64,000 nt of DNA from Prevotella sp. (lineage in GTDB: Bacteria > Bacteroidota > Bacteroidia > Bacteroidales > Bacteroidaceae): contig JAFRPY010000050.1 in NCBI GenBank assembly GCA_017428925.1, forward strand, positions 62,001 to 126,000, read 5' to 3'. Position numbers and translations under genes: made by a program. Each line of letters opens with the position of its first letter. The stretch's first letter is position 1. Below the pieces are notes generated by a model. That model did no database searches, was not told where the DNA came from, and saw nothing but the letters and a program-made list of their open reading frames with translations. Positions 18,104-28,080 of this stretch are shown here, one piece after another.

Positions 18104-18592
18104 CTAAGTGGGGCGGTAGCAGTCGATATACTTTTGATCTATTACCACACGTGATGAAGAAAACTCTGAATATGTACCCAGAACTTCCGACAACTTATCC
18201 GCCAGCGCCTTCAACTGTTCTGCATCTTCCTGCCATCCGCCCTGTGCAGATGGCTCGATGACGGTTCTGCCTGGCAATTCTAACCATTCTGGCAGACTGT
18301 CTGCTCTGACTTCGCTCTGATGATTCTTTGCCCACCAATCTGTAGCGTTACGTAATTGTGTCGCCGTACGCAGACTTAATTCGCTTCGCAGATGATAATA
18401 GCTGATGTCGTCAGGCAGGAGTAATGGTCGGCCCAATGTATTACCGCTATAAGAGGTCTGCGTTCTGTTGCCTGCTATAACCTGAACAAGTCCGGAGCTC
18501 TTCACGCCTTCTGGTTCATATTTCAGACAACTTCCCAACGACGAAACGATCTTGGTCGTAGCCTGACGACGTAACGAAATAATCCAGGAACG
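18104..18592 (-). pseudogene. Unidentified coding remnant, in frame after the TAG of the coiled-coil gene
   Basis: An open frame with protein-like composition runs from just after the TAG at 18595-18593 to 18104 and has no ATG near its beginning (first usable start is a TTG at 18538). It reads RSWIISLRRQATTKIVSSLG, then SYSGNTLGRPLLLPDDI and ends IDQKYIDCYRPT. It is in the same frame as the preceding coiled-coil gene. It looks like the C-terminal part of a larger protein whose beginning was lost, probably at a recombination junction. I do not recognise the family. Confidence 0.4.
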
Positions 18593-19399
18593 CTATTTGA
18601 CTAAATATAGGATTAACAATATGACAAATGCTATTATCGTAATCCATCTATTAATATTGATGGATTTAGCAGTATCATTCCTCGAAGACTCTATCGAGCT
18701 AATCAGGGATTCAGTGGAAGACTGAAGGGTCGATTGAATCTGCTGTGAGATAGACTTGATTTCTAGACCTAATGAATTCACCTGAGAAAGTAGGGAACTA
18801 ATACTGTCTGCTTTGTCTTGTAGGAAGCTAAGTTTATCATTGATGCCTTCAGCTGTGGTAGAAATAGCGGTCGGAATAGCATCGATCTTCAGCTTAATGT
18901 CCTCAAGAACAGCATCCTGGCTTTCCTGAGATTCTTTCAAATCCTTGGAAATCTGAGAAAGAGATTCTTTTATTTCTTGAATCTCAGATGTCGCCTTTTT
19001 GATATCCTCCTTCAACGCATTCAGGTCTTGAACACGCTCGGTGAGTATTCTGTTTTGTTCGGTAAACTTCTCGACAATACTACCTGTCTTGTCCTTGAAG
19101 TCTGTACTAGTCTGTTTAACAACAGTACTAAAAGAATTGATAATTTCAGTACAGGTTGAATTAACCCGAGAAATAGCGTCTTCATATTCATGTGAAATAG
19201 CTCCTTCACGTGCTCTCAATTCAGATTCCCATGCCTGTAGACCAACACAGAGGGCTTGAACAGATGACACATATTCACTAACTACTTTCTGAAGCTCTGT
19301 GCTTGCCTTTACGGTGCTTTCAACCTGATCCCTAGCAGAGTTTATCTCTTGCAGATCTTTCTCTAATTGAGCTAATGCTTTATTAATCCTTTCTTCCAT
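18593..19399 (-). CDS. Coiled-coil protein with C-terminal membrane anchor
   Basis: 268 aa. Long heptad-rich coiled coil over about residues 1-240 (for example LNALKEDIKKATSEIQEIKE), then a single C-terminal membrane segment (WITIIAFVILLILYLVK). No enzymatic motif. The start codon is separated from the stop of the RecQ-fusion gene by one base, so the two are almost certainly co-translated. A tail-anchored coiled coil could position the helicase/nuclease at the membrane or act as a sensor or effector; this is inference. It is the last intact gene of the minus-strand island. Confidence 0.75.
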   Translation of the reverse strand: MEERINKALAQLEKDLQEINSARDQVESTVKASTELQKVVSEYVSSVQALCVGLQAWESELRAREGAISHEYEDAISRVNSTCTEIINSFSTVVKQTSTDFKDKTGSIVEKFTEQNRILTERVQDLNALKEDIKKATSEIQEIKESLSQISKDLKESQESQDAVLEDIKLKIDAIPTAISTTAEGINDKLSFLQDKADSISSLLSQVNSLGLEIKSISQQIQSTLQSSTESLISSIESSRNDTAKSININRWITIIAFVILLILYLVK

Positions 19400-19400
19400 G

Positions 19401-22400
19401 TTACTTTATGTAATTGTTTTTAATAATTGACAATTCGTATTTATGTATCTCCAACATTGCAGCTGACTTCAATAAATCACCATTGTTTGCAAAGTAGGCA
19501 GAAACATTTGGATTGTTATTGAATACTTTAAAAATGTGTTCCCAGAAGATAACCTTATCATTTTGCTTGTAGAATTCTTTCATGCCAGAAATATAAAGAT
19601 CCTCTAATTCTTTTTCCAAGAGGCGGTTGTTGTTTGTGCCTAAGAACATCAAGCAGAAAGCCCCCAACAAATCAATTGTTGGATTCTTGTCTGCATTTCT
19701 TCTTATCAGTCTAACAGCACCATATAGATGTTTGGCGTTGTCATTTTGAGTAGATCCGGCTTCAGAATTATGGGAAATCCATTGGTTGTCTACCACCTTC
19801 ATGAATCTTAGTACAGTTTCCCATGATGAACGTTTTCCTTCTTCAGTATCTACAAGCAGAGAAAACGGTTCTCCTCTTTCAGTTTTGTATTCACGCCTTG
19901 CATATTTGGAGTTGAAGTAGAAATATAGCTCGTCTTTTAGTTCTTCGTTTATAGTCTTCCAATCTTTGTTTTCATCTACACCGTGCACACAAAAAGTGAA
20001 CATGTCGTCAATGGCACGTTTTCTTTTTACGGCTATTTTCTCATATATGAAATGAGTTAAATAACCAAGACATTTGTGTATTTCATTTTCACCCTTATAC
20101 GATGGGACTTCCCTAACAAGCTCTGCGGCTCTTTCCACAGTATAATAGCGTCTTAGGTACTTCTCAAGAGCAGCATAATATTGTCCGTCTGATTTCTTTT
20201 GTGAGACAATTCTAAAACGTTTACTATTATAGTCTTGAGTGAAATCGTCAATCAAGTCGATACAGCACATTCGATAGATTGCTTTGGCAATATCAGCATA
20301 TTCACCAGTTGTATAAGAAATGTAAGAAATCACCCTCGTACCAACACTAACAGATTGTAGGGTGGTAAGGAACCCGTGTATAGTATTTGTAATTTCATTC
20401 TGACCATCAACAACCGCGACTTCCATTTGGCGTTTGCTAAGTAGCTGGTACATTTTTAGCTTTTCATGATTTTCGCCTTTGAAGTTGTTGTTATAGAAGA
20501 ACATCACAGTATCATAGTCGGCATTTAAGAACTCATAGTTCTCACTTGTTATGAAGGGATATTTTTCTTTATAAACAGAGAGATGTTCATAATGAGACCA
20601 TCTATCTTCAGTAGGAACTTGGGCCAATTCACAAGTATCATAATATTCGCACTTTTGGGAACAAATACTTCTGTAGTTTTCATCATTTTGCGGCTTGTCA
20701 CAATTTGTGCATGCATATGAACAGCAGTTTTTCTCAAATCTCTTGCACGAATCACCGCATTGTTTGCATTTCAACTTGACAAGGTCTGAAGTCTCATCAC
20801 ATATCTCAAAATCTTCGATTGGAATCCCTTTCTTTCGAGCAAGTTCCTCTATGTCATTGGCATCATACCATTTATCTTTGTTTGCTTTGTAATACAGAGA
20901 ATCCGGTTTTACTCTAGCAATACGATATTTAGAAAGCATTATTACAGACAAAGCCATCCGCTGGTCACGACCTGCACGGCCGGCCTCTTGCACGAAACTT
21001 TCAAGCGAACTCGAATAGTTCAGGTTAATGGTAAATCGAACATTTGGCTTATCGATACCCATACCGAAAGCTTTTGTAGCTATCATCAAAGGGAGCTTGT
21101 TATCACGGAACAATTCAAGATTCTCAAAGGACTCTTCATCTCGATCTGAATTCTGGTTGAAATTGCCATTATCATCATCGCTACTACCGACAAACGTCCC
21201 AATCAGTGTATCAGGATGAGTGGTATTTACTTCGGACTGATTGGTAAAGACGGCTACACCTGTATTATCTTTATGAGGACAAAATACAATTCCGCCATAG
21301 TAATAAACATCTTGAGCCGAAAGGAAATCGGAAGGAATATCCGTCTGAAGGGACTTTAATTCTCGACCATCTGCTCTTGGCCCAGTCGTATACCCATCTG
21401 TTATAGTCTGAATAGATTGCTCCGTTAACAATTCATTAAGATAAAAAGGCATTTGCGATATCAGACTATCAAGACTAGCCTTCTTTGAATCAAATATCGC
21501 CCATTTATCTGGTTTTACCGAACCATCGTTTTGTTTCAATGTGAATGAAACAGGAACTGGTTCAATTTTATACTGTATCTCAAAACGATTAGTATCACCC
21601 TCTCGAATAATTGTTTCGGCATCTAATGGGAACGCACCATTGCCAGACAATTCACGCTCAACATCTGCGAGGACATCAAAGGAAGCTGTAGCAGTAAGGC
21701 CAAAAAGTGGGATGTGATTCTCTTTTTCATCACCTTCTTTTGGTTTTGGAAGAACATATCTATAAAGATTCCTGCCAAGATGTAGATAGGAGAAGCGGAA
21801 ATCATGCCCCCACTCGGAAACACAATGAACTTCGTCAATTACGCCATAAGCGAAATATACTCCTGTCTCTTGCATATTCTTCAAACGCTCTCTAAAGTTC
21901 AAAATCGATAGTCTCTCAGGAGAAAGGAACATAAAGAGGAGTTCTGACTGCTCTAAGCATTTTGATCTTCTTTCACGTTCTTTAATCCTATACTTTCGAA
22001 TCGCCTCAAATCCTTTTTCCTTAATGTCCTCTGGTACTTCAATAGACGAATTGATATATGAGCAACAGTCAATGCCTGCTCCTATAAGACCGTCATACTG
22101 GTCTTTCATCAAAGAGCGCAAAGGATCAATAACCAGCGTTACACCTGGTTGTAGCATGGCTGCTATCTGATATGTAAGAGATTTACCACCTCCAGTAGGC
22201 AAAAGACCAATCACGGACTTGTATTGTAATGCACGATTCAGAATGGGTGTTTGACCTGGACGGAAATCCTGCTTTCGGAAAAGCATTTGGAGGAAATATC
22301 GCAGATGCTTGACATTATCCTCAATATCATCATATCTTCCTTGGTTGTTTTGTATAGCTATCGGCTTATACAGAATCCTATCAGATGTATAGATTTGACG

Positions 22401-24443
22401 GTCGTTTCGATGGTGGTGTGCAGAACGGACATTGAAATAACATTTGTTTTTACATTTGTAGTCTGTAAAATCAATCTTTTCCAAGCCATTTCGTCGCAGC
22501 ATGGCAAAATCAATTACCATGTCATATTCTGTATTTGAACGGTACTCATCAACCAACACTCTATGATTAAGGTGCAAAGAAGACTGAGCAAACTCTTTTG
22601 TGCTGACAATTGTGAGTTCAACATCTGGGAACTTCAAATCTGAGTATTCAGCACTCAACTGAGTAATATGTTTGAACATTTCCTGAAGTTCCTCGAAAGC
22701 CAAAGCTGCACATGGAACGTCGTGTTCTTTAACCAACACCTTCCATCTTGTTGCACTAAAGTCCAACACCCCGGTCATGAGAGCCTCTAAAATGGTTTTC
22801 TCCAGTCGAGCAGTTGCAATTGGGGATAACACAAGCTGTAACACATTTACCCATGAACTGTCGAATGATTTATTATAGACTTGTTCACAGCACCTTACAT
22901 AATCACTACCTAAATGATTATAATGGCTAATAGTTTTTTCGATTTCGTCTTCTTTTAAGCGGATACAATACCAATTTTCGTTATTTAGGACTTGTTCTCT
23001 CTGGCGATCTAAAAGATGCTGATTATGCTTCGAGTGATATTTTTCTCCATCAAGTTCAATAACACATCCATGAAATTCAGTCCCTTTACCATTACTAGTT
23101 GCATATGGAAATTCAAATGCAAAATCCACTCGTTGTGAATGGTTTGTTGAATTGGAACTGATTGAAGACAGTGCCCTTTGTGGCTGAAGAAGTTGGCGTA
23201 GGATAGGAGATGCTTTTTCTGTAATATAAGCTATTTCCAAGTCACTATCTAATACATCTTTGTTATAATTATTTTTGGTGATTTGCCATCTGGGATCAAT
23301 AAGGTGCATTGCTAAAAAGAGATCTTCTCCTTTTAGTCCATTTATGTCGTAAGCAATACCTCCAAGTCTATCTTCCAATAATTGGTTTCCCAAATCCGCA
23401 AAGGTGTTTTCCAGAAATGGACTAGCTTTTGTGGGTAGTCCGCGAGTGATTATGTTGTTAAGCACAGCAAAAATAGGATGTACATCCTCATATATGCTTG
23501 CACCTATATCAAAAGGTGTTTGTACCTCAAATTCAGATATGTTCTTATACAAACCATCAAGCTTGTTTTTATCAACACTCTGAAGGGCTTTGCATACAGC
23601 GTCTAGCTGATAAGCTGCATGGAATTGTTTTGGCTGATAGTAGTCAACAAATATCAATTCACACTCATCACCATTAATCTTAAAAACCCTGTTCTTTGCA
23701 GTATAACTATAGTTTTTTATCAGCTTACCTTCGGCATTATATTCTTGCTTATTATGCGTATTGAAAAAGACGGAATCAGCCTCGTTAAAATAGTTCCAGA
23801 AAGAGTCGATTCTGTTATTACCCTGATTTAGAGGGCCCCAACAGAAAAAATAATGAAGGCCTTTTAAGTTTGTCTTTATGCAATTTGCTAACCGAAGGAG
23901 ATCTATTGAAGTTATGTCAAGAATATTGGAAAATAGATGTAAGGTAACAGGTTCCTCAGATACTATTTCTTCTACAGTCACGTCATCAATGTATTTTCCA
24001 ATTACAATAGTCTTGTTTTCGTTCCGTAAATATGCATTTACATGGTTCTTTGCTCTATCTATTGCAACTTTTGAAGGTTCTATTAAAATGACTTTCTTAA
24101 CTAAGTCTAAGCTTACATTATGTTTGTTGAAGAAATCGAACAAACAAATAGTTGCAAGACCTTGACCACATCCCCAATCTATTATCTGGAGATCTGTGTT
24201 TGCAAAGTCATTGGTTTTGATTATATCAAGAACCTCATTAATCTTTCCTTTGTGCATATTGCCATATGCGGCAATGTATGCATTACACTGCTCTTCTGTT
24301 GTCAGAACGGCAGTTCCATGATCTAGACCTGGATATAACCATGCGCATGAGCGGTATTGTAAGGGCACGAGAGAAGTGTTCAACTCAATTATTGAATTGA
24401 ATGACAGATTTTGGATGTTATGCAGTTGCTCTATATAGTTCAT
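19401..24443 (-). CDS. Methyltransferase - nuclease - RecQ helicase fusion (1680 aa)
   Basis: Three modules can be read. Residues about 60-270 form a class I SAM methyltransferase-like domain: motif I IIDWGCGQG (87-95) and the acidic motif II VILIEPSKVA. Residues about 438-510 form a DUF559/Vsr-like PD-(D/E)xK nuclease: VDFAFEF (Asp440), then CVIELDGEKYH (Glu463, Asp465) and WYCIRLKEDE. From about 715 there is a RecQ-type superfamily 2 helicase: FRPGQ, Walker A LPTGGGKS (748-755), DEVH (870-873), GLTATAS and QEAGRAGRD. A cysteine-rich zinc-binding-like stretch (CKQCGDSCKRF...) follows. The last 350 residues are unassigned. RecQ proteins are normally 500-700 aa, so this is a multi-domain defence-type enzyme. 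It is coupled by 1 bp to the DUF1848 gene upstream and the coiled-coil gene downstream. Confidence 0.85.
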   Translation of the reverse strand: MNYIEQLHNIQNLSFNSIIELNTSLVPLQYRSCAWLYPGLDHGTAVLTTEEQCNAYIAAYGNMHKGKINEVLDIIKTNDFANTDLQIIDWGCGQGLATICLFDFFNKHNVSLDLVKKVILIEPSKVAIDRAKNHVNAYLRNENKTIVIGKYIDDVTVEEIVSEEPVTLHLFSNILDITSIDLLRLANCIKTNLKGLHYFFCWGPLNQGNNRIDSFWNYFNEADSVFFNTHNKQEYNAEGKLIKNYSYTAKNRVFKINGDECELIFVDYYQPKQFHAAYQLDAVCKALQSVDKNKLDGLYKNISEFEVQTPFDIGASIYEDVHPIFAVLNNIITRGLPTKASPFLENTFADLGNQLLEDRLGGIAYDINGLKGEDLFLAMHLIDPRWQITKNNYNKDVLDSDLEIAYITEKASPILRQLLQPQRALSSISSNSTNHSQRVDFAFEFPYATSNGKGTEFHGCVIELDGEKYHSKHNQHLLDRQREQVLNNENWYCIRLKEDEIEKTISHYNHLGSDYVRCCEQVYNKSFDSSWVNVLQLVLSPIATARLEKTILEALMTGVLDFSATRWKVLVKEHDVPCAALAFEELQEMFKHITQLSAEYSDLKFPDVELTIVSTKEFAQSSLHLNHRVLVDEYRSNTEYDMVIDFAMLRRNGLEKIDFTDYKCKNKCYFNVRSAHHHRNDRQIYTSDRILYKPIAIQNNQGRYDDIEDNVKHLRYFLQMLFRKQDFRPGQTPILNRALQYKSVIGLLPTGGGKSLTYQIAAMLQPGVTLVIDPLRSLMKDQYDGLIGAGIDCCSYINSSIEVPEDIKEKGFEAIRKYRIKERERRSKCLEQSELLFMFLSPERLSILNFRERLKNMQETGVYFAYGVIDEVHCVSEWGHDFRFSYLHLGRNLYRYVLPKPKEGDEKENHIPLFGLTATASFDVLADVERELSGNGAFPLDAETIIREGDTNRFEIQYKIEPVPVSFTLKQNDGSVKPDKWAIFDSKKASLDSLISQMPFYLNELLTEQSIQTITDGYTTGPRADGRELKSLQTDIPSDFLSAQDVYYYGGIVFCPHKDNTGVAVFTNQSEVNTTHPDTLIGTFVGSSDDDNGNFNQNSDRDEESFENLELFRDNKLPLMIATKAFGMGIDKPNVRFTINLNYSSSLESFVQEAGRAGRDQRMALSVIMLSKYRIARVKPDSLYYKANKDKWYDANDIEELARKKGIPIEDFEICDETSDLVKLKCKQCGDSCKRFEKNCCSYACTNCDKPQNDENYRSICSQKCEYYDTCELAQVPTEDRWSHYEHLSVYKEKYPFITSENYEFLNADYDTVMFFYNNNFKGENHEKLKMYQLLSKRQMEVAVVDGQNEITNTIHGFLTTLQSVSVGTRVISYISYTTGEYADIAKAIYRMCCIDLIDDFTQDYNSKRFRIVSQKKSDGQYYAALEKYLRRYYTVERAAELVREVPSYKGENEIHKCLGYLTHFIYEKIAVKRKRAIDDMFTFCVHGVDENKDWKTINEELKDELYFYFNSKYARREYKTERGEPFSLLVDTEEGKRSSWETVLRFMKVVDNQWISHNSEAGSTQNDNAKHLYGAVRLIRRNADKNPTIDLLGAFCLMFLGTNNNRLLEKELEDLYISGMKEFYKQNDKVIFWEHIFKVFNNNPNVSAYFANNGDLLKSAAMLEIHKYELSIIKNNYIK

Positions 24444-24444
24444 T

Positions 24445-25509
24445 TCATTTTCCTGTTATAGTATCCGCAAACTTGTTCAGCTGATGCTGCCTCCAGTTCT
24501 TAATTGCCAAATCCTTGGTTGCATTGGCATAGCAGTATTCACATAGGTGTGGACAGGTGTTATATTCCCCAATGTCCTTTGATGCCATACATTCACAGAA
24601 CTGTCGCTGACCAGGGTCTTTCTTGTGTGTGCTGATGAAATAATGGTTATGAGGCAAGAGTATTGCACCCTGTGGCAACTCCGGCTCTCCAAACAAAGTC
24701 GGAGAAGGGACGTCCTCGATCTTTACCTTCATGAAGTCCATCAGTTCCTTGTCATCCCAGGCAAGTCGGGTTATCAGGTCTCCGTCTATACAGCGGTTGT
24801 GCAGAATGCCATACTTGGAAATATCTATCTTCTCTCCACATGTGGCCAACTGGAATTTCCAGTCTCGTTCCCGATTCATGGTAGATAGCCTGTCGGCAAA
24901 TTCTTCCATTTGCTCGGTTTCCCACTCGTGGTAAGGGATGCCATTTACTTCGAGATTATGCTTGACTTTCTTGTACATGGCTATGTCAGCATAGCTGAAT
25001 ACAAGCTTCTCAGTATAGTCTTTCAACTGGTCGCCGATATTCTGGACTTTCCTTATCAAGTCATCCACCGATATGTCATCAGTCAAAATCATAGGATCAA
25101 AGCGCCAGATGACCGCACCCTTACCGAGTTGTTCAACAAGCAACTTGAATGTTTCAATGCGTGATGATAGAGTAGGGACTCGTTCTAGTCTTTCTTCTTC
25201 ATAGTCATTCAAGGTGTATTGAACGTAGCACTTAATGTTCCGTTCCTTCAGGATTTGTAAATATGGCAACAGCGGACGGGGATTTTTAGACCAAAAGACA
25301 ATGAATCGTGTGTTCTCATAAGAGACATACGATTTAACTCCATTGAAAGGATTTGTCCATGCAGAATATCCTTTCTGCAATCTATGGAAGAACCAATCTG
25401 CATAAAATGCCGGGATGTCGGTACTCCTACTTGCTGAAATGATGGGGGGAGCCTGTGCTCTTACTGTCTGCCCTTCAACAATGATGTCTGTATGTTGCCA
25501 CGTTGCCAT
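24445..25509 (-). CDS. DUF1848 family protein (radical-SAM-like cysteine motif)
   Basis: 354 aa. The N-terminal IISASRSTDIPAFYADWFF and VFWSKNPRPLLPYL are hallmark DUF1848 motifs. The C-terminus has the cysteine cluster QFCECMASKDIGEYNTC, closing with CPHLCEYCYAN, likely an iron-sulfur or metal site. The family has no proven biochemical role; the CxxxCxxC-like cluster suggests a radical-SAM or SPL-like chemistry. It is coupled to the downstream MTase-nuclease-RecQ gene with one intervening base, which makes a common pathway (DNA modification or repair linked to defence) plausible. Confidence 0.8.
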   Translation of the reverse strand: MATWQHTDIIVEGQTVRAQAPPIISASRSTDIPAFYADWFFHRLQKGYSAWTNPFNGVKSYVSYENTRFIVFWSKNPRPLLPYLQILKERNIKCYVQYTLNDYEEERLERVPTLSSRIETFKLLVEQLGKGAVIWRFDPMILTDDISVDDLIRKVQNIGDQLKDYTEKLVFSYADIAMYKKVKHNLEVNGIPYHEWETEQMEEFADRLSTMNRERDWKFQLATCGEKIDISKYGILHNRCIDGDLITRLAWDDKELMDFMKVKIEDVPSPTLFGEPELPQGAILLPHNHYFISTHKKDPGQRQFCECMASKDIGEYNTCPHLCEYCYANATKDLAIKNWRQHQLNKFADTITGK

Positions 25510-25543
25510 TGAATAAATTTTTAGGACATTTTGAGTGTTAATA

Positions 25544-26425
25544 TCATGATAGTTCGTTACATTTCTTAAGGAAATCTTTTGCGAACCATTTTTTCAAATT
25601 CTCAAGATCATTGCCATCTTTGAAGTAAAGGCGAGCCTTATCAATAAATAAACTCGGTGGTACTATTACGTAATTGCAGGCCTTAAATTTCTCAATATCT
25701 TCAAAATAGAATTGACCCATGAACAGCTTTGCAAAATAATTGGCACATTCTTCGCCATATTCTTCTGTAAGATGCTTACTCACTTGGTCATATGTCCCAG
25801 AATAATCTATAACATATTCACCTCTTCCAATGTCTTCGTAGTCCTTTCGGATAATGCTGTTCGATTTACGATCATAACAGGGAAGGTCATATTCGTCTTT
25901 GTCTTCATCAAACAAATTGTATATTTCATACAAGAATTCATCGGAGAACTCTGTATGAACGATTTCTAGTTGCGATTTGTCAAACCTATTAAGCTTCCTT
26001 GGTAACAGATAACTATCATACATGATAATGTCCATCCATTCGAATGAACTTGAATTACACCACAGTTCTTCCAGGTAATCAAGTTGGTTCTCGTTAAGAT
26101 ATGGAAACGTGTAGCCAATAGCAAACATATTATTGGTTTTCTCTATACAAGATTGCGGAATACCAAACATCGCCCAAGAATAGTCATTGAATAAAGCTTT
26201 CAAATCATTAACACGTTTGGCTTTTCCATAGAGGTATGCCAGCTCAGGTAGCAAGTCGATGTAAATAGCTACAGAGCCATTAACAAATCTATATGTTGCT
26301 ACATCTTGTAATGTATCTAGATCTTTGTTGTCAGAAGCATTCTTTCTTAAATCAAAACGGCCTTGAACTCCCAAATTCTTTAGCTCTAGTTCTGAATGTT
26401 TCAACATGTATTTTTGAATATCCAT
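25544..26425 (-). CDS. Hypothetical protein, 293 aa
   Basis: Soluble protein without signal peptide or membrane segment. It is acidic and rich in aromatic residues (for example YIDLLPELAYLYGKAKRV and FDEDKDEYDLPCYDRK). No catalytic motif is recognised. It lies 34 bp upstream of the DUF1848 gene in the same orientation, so it probably belongs to that module. Confidence 0.65.
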   Translation of the reverse strand: MDIQKYMLKHSELELKNLGVQGRFDLRKNASDNKDLDTLQDVATYRFVNGSVAIYIDLLPELAYLYGKAKRVNDLKALFNDYSWAMFGIPQSCIEKTNNMFAIGYTFPYLNENQLDYLEELWCNSSSFEWMDIIMYDSYLLPRKLNRFDKSQLEIVHTEFSDEFLYEIYNLFDEDKDEYDLPCYDRKSNSIIRKDYEDIGRGEYVIDYSGTYDQVSKHLTEEYGEECANYFAKLFMGQFYFEDIEKFKACNYVIVPPSLFIDKARLYFKDGNDLENLKKWFAKDFLKKCNELS

Positions 26426-26482
26426 ATAATAATTATATTATAAATGAAAAATGACGATTAAATCCTGCTGTATCAATGCAAA

Positions 26483-26941
26483 TCAAAAGAATTCAATGAG
26501 TCTATCAGGGTTTGCTAATGAAAAAGTGACTTTTACAATGCTTTGATTTATCGTAAATACACTAGCAACAATAGGCTCATTATCTTCATAAAACTTGCTT
26601 TCGCGAGTATACCCAACATTAGAGGCTAATAACGCCAATGTAGTATGCTGAACGTTTGTATTTGCGGCAGTTGAATAAAACATTATTCTATCAGGTAAAC
26701 AGATAGCTCTATCAAACCTAATATTAGACATCAAAATATTGAACAGGGGATTACCTGTAAGTTTGACATCAATACTTGTCCTATTGTAGACGCCACCATT
26801 ACAAATGCAATGAATGTTGATATTAGTTAAACCAGAACGTATTTTGCGTCCTGCTTCCCACATCTCATAGCAGTTGCCTCTAAAGGAAAACTCTTGAAAC
26901 GTGAAATCCTGCATTGCAGGCCATTCGTCAAATTGTGCCAT
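26483..26941 (-). CDS. Hypothetical protein, 152 aa
   Basis: Begins MAQFDEWPAMQDFTFQEFSF. Alternating hydrophobic/polar residues suggest a beta-rich domain (VYNRTSIDVKLTGNPLFNIL). No known motif. The gene is flanked by short spacers (58 bp and 41 bp) in the minus-strand island and may be co-expressed with its neighbours. Confidence 0.6.
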   Translation of the reverse strand: MAQFDEWPAMQDFTFQEFSFRGNCYEMWEAGRKIRSGLTNINIHCICNGGVYNRTSIDVKLTGNPLFNILMSNIRFDRAICLPDRIMFYSTAANTNVQHTTLALLASNVGYTRESKFYEDNEPIVASVFTINQSIVKVTFSLANPDRLIEFF

Positions 26942-26982
26942 AAGTTTTATCTTTATAAGTTGTTGTTCGATTTTACTTACCG

Positions 26983-27978
26983 TTAGTATCTACTGATTGA
27001 ATTCGCAATATAGTCATTGACTTTATCAATGTAAATCTTACCTTCATTGGCAGTCTTTCTAACATACGGACCATAACAAAGATCGTGAAATTCCTTCAAT
27101 TTCCCCACAAACACGATATTGTCTCCATTCTCGAAATCATATTTGCCCATAGCGTATATGAAATCGTTTGTGCGCACAATTAAAGGAGCGCTCAACATAA
27201 TATCAAATGGATTGGAATCAGGTATCTCTAAAGCATTGGCAACAGTATAGAAGAAGAACTCTCTTGTCTGAGCTACAACAGTCATTCGCTTAAGGTACAG
27301 AGTTTTGTTCCCCGGGTCATGTTCTATAGCTTTTGATATGCAGAAGAATGCATAATCTGCAATAGCACGAGAAATATCTTCATTGGCCTGTACTTGTGGA
27401 TATTCCAGCAGAAGACAAAACCCCGATCCTACCAAGTTATATTTATCTGCAGGGATGTGAAGAAGTTGACTCGACTTGTCTTGCGTAAGATTAAACAGGT
27501 TAATCAAATTCTCTTGTTCAATGCGATGATTACCATTCTGTGCTGCAACTAATCCAATAGATGCAGCATCTATTATATTCTGGATATTTTGTGGAACAAG
27601 TACTCTTGTTGATTTACTTTGTTCCAGTGCCTTACGACGACTCATTTCTATACGATTTGCCTGTTCCTTCTCAAGGCGTTTTTTTTCTTCTTGCATTCTC
27701 TTATCTTGCTCTATTCTACGTTTTTCATTTTCAGCATCAATATCTTTGGTTACTTCTTTCATGTGTTCACGAAGTGCTGATAAACGTGCATTTCTTTCGG
27801 TTGCCTTTTTGTGATTTTCAGCCAACCATTCAGCACGCTCTTTTTCTCGTCTTTCATCATCAAGTTTTTGTTGGCGCAAGTATTCCTCGCGCTGTAGTCT
27901 CTCTTGTTCTTGCTGCTTCAACAAAAGCTCCTTTTCTTTTTTCTTTTTATTACCAAAGATGAAATCAAATATACCCAT
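26983..27978 (-). CDS. Charged coiled-coil protein, 331 aa
   Basis: Start chosen at ATG 27978 (MGIFDFIFGNKKKKEKE) because the N-terminus resembles a short amphipathic/basic membrane-touching segment and the extra upstream codons look like leader sequence. Residues about 12-130 form a highly charged coiled coil (KEKELLLKQQEQERLQREE). The remaining 200 residues are a soluble domain with SRAIADYAFFCISKAIEHD. No enzymatic motif. It may be an adaptor or scaffold in the defence operon. Confidence 0.65.
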   Translation of the reverse strand: MGIFDFIFGNKKKKEKELLLKQQEQERLQREEYLRQQKLDDERREKERAEWLAENHKKATERNARLSALREHMKEVTKDIDAENEKRRIEQDKRMQEEKKRLEKEQANRIEMSRRKALEQSKSTRVLVPQNIQNIIDAASIGLVAAQNGNHRIEQENLINLFNLTQDKSSQLLHIPADKYNLVGSGFCLLLEYPQVQANEDISRAIADYAFFCISKAIEHDPGNKTLYLKRMTVVAQTREFFFYTVANALEIPDSNPFDIMLSAPLIVRTNDFIYAMGKYDFENGDNIVFVGKLKEFHDLCYGPYVRKTANEGKIYIDKVNDYIANSISRY

Positions 27979-28080
27979 AATTGTTACTTTTAATTGTTTA
28001 ACATACCTTTTATGAGAATTTAGTCTCAATGGTTAACACATTCGTTACATTTTATTAATCTCCTCTATTTTTTATGCGAG

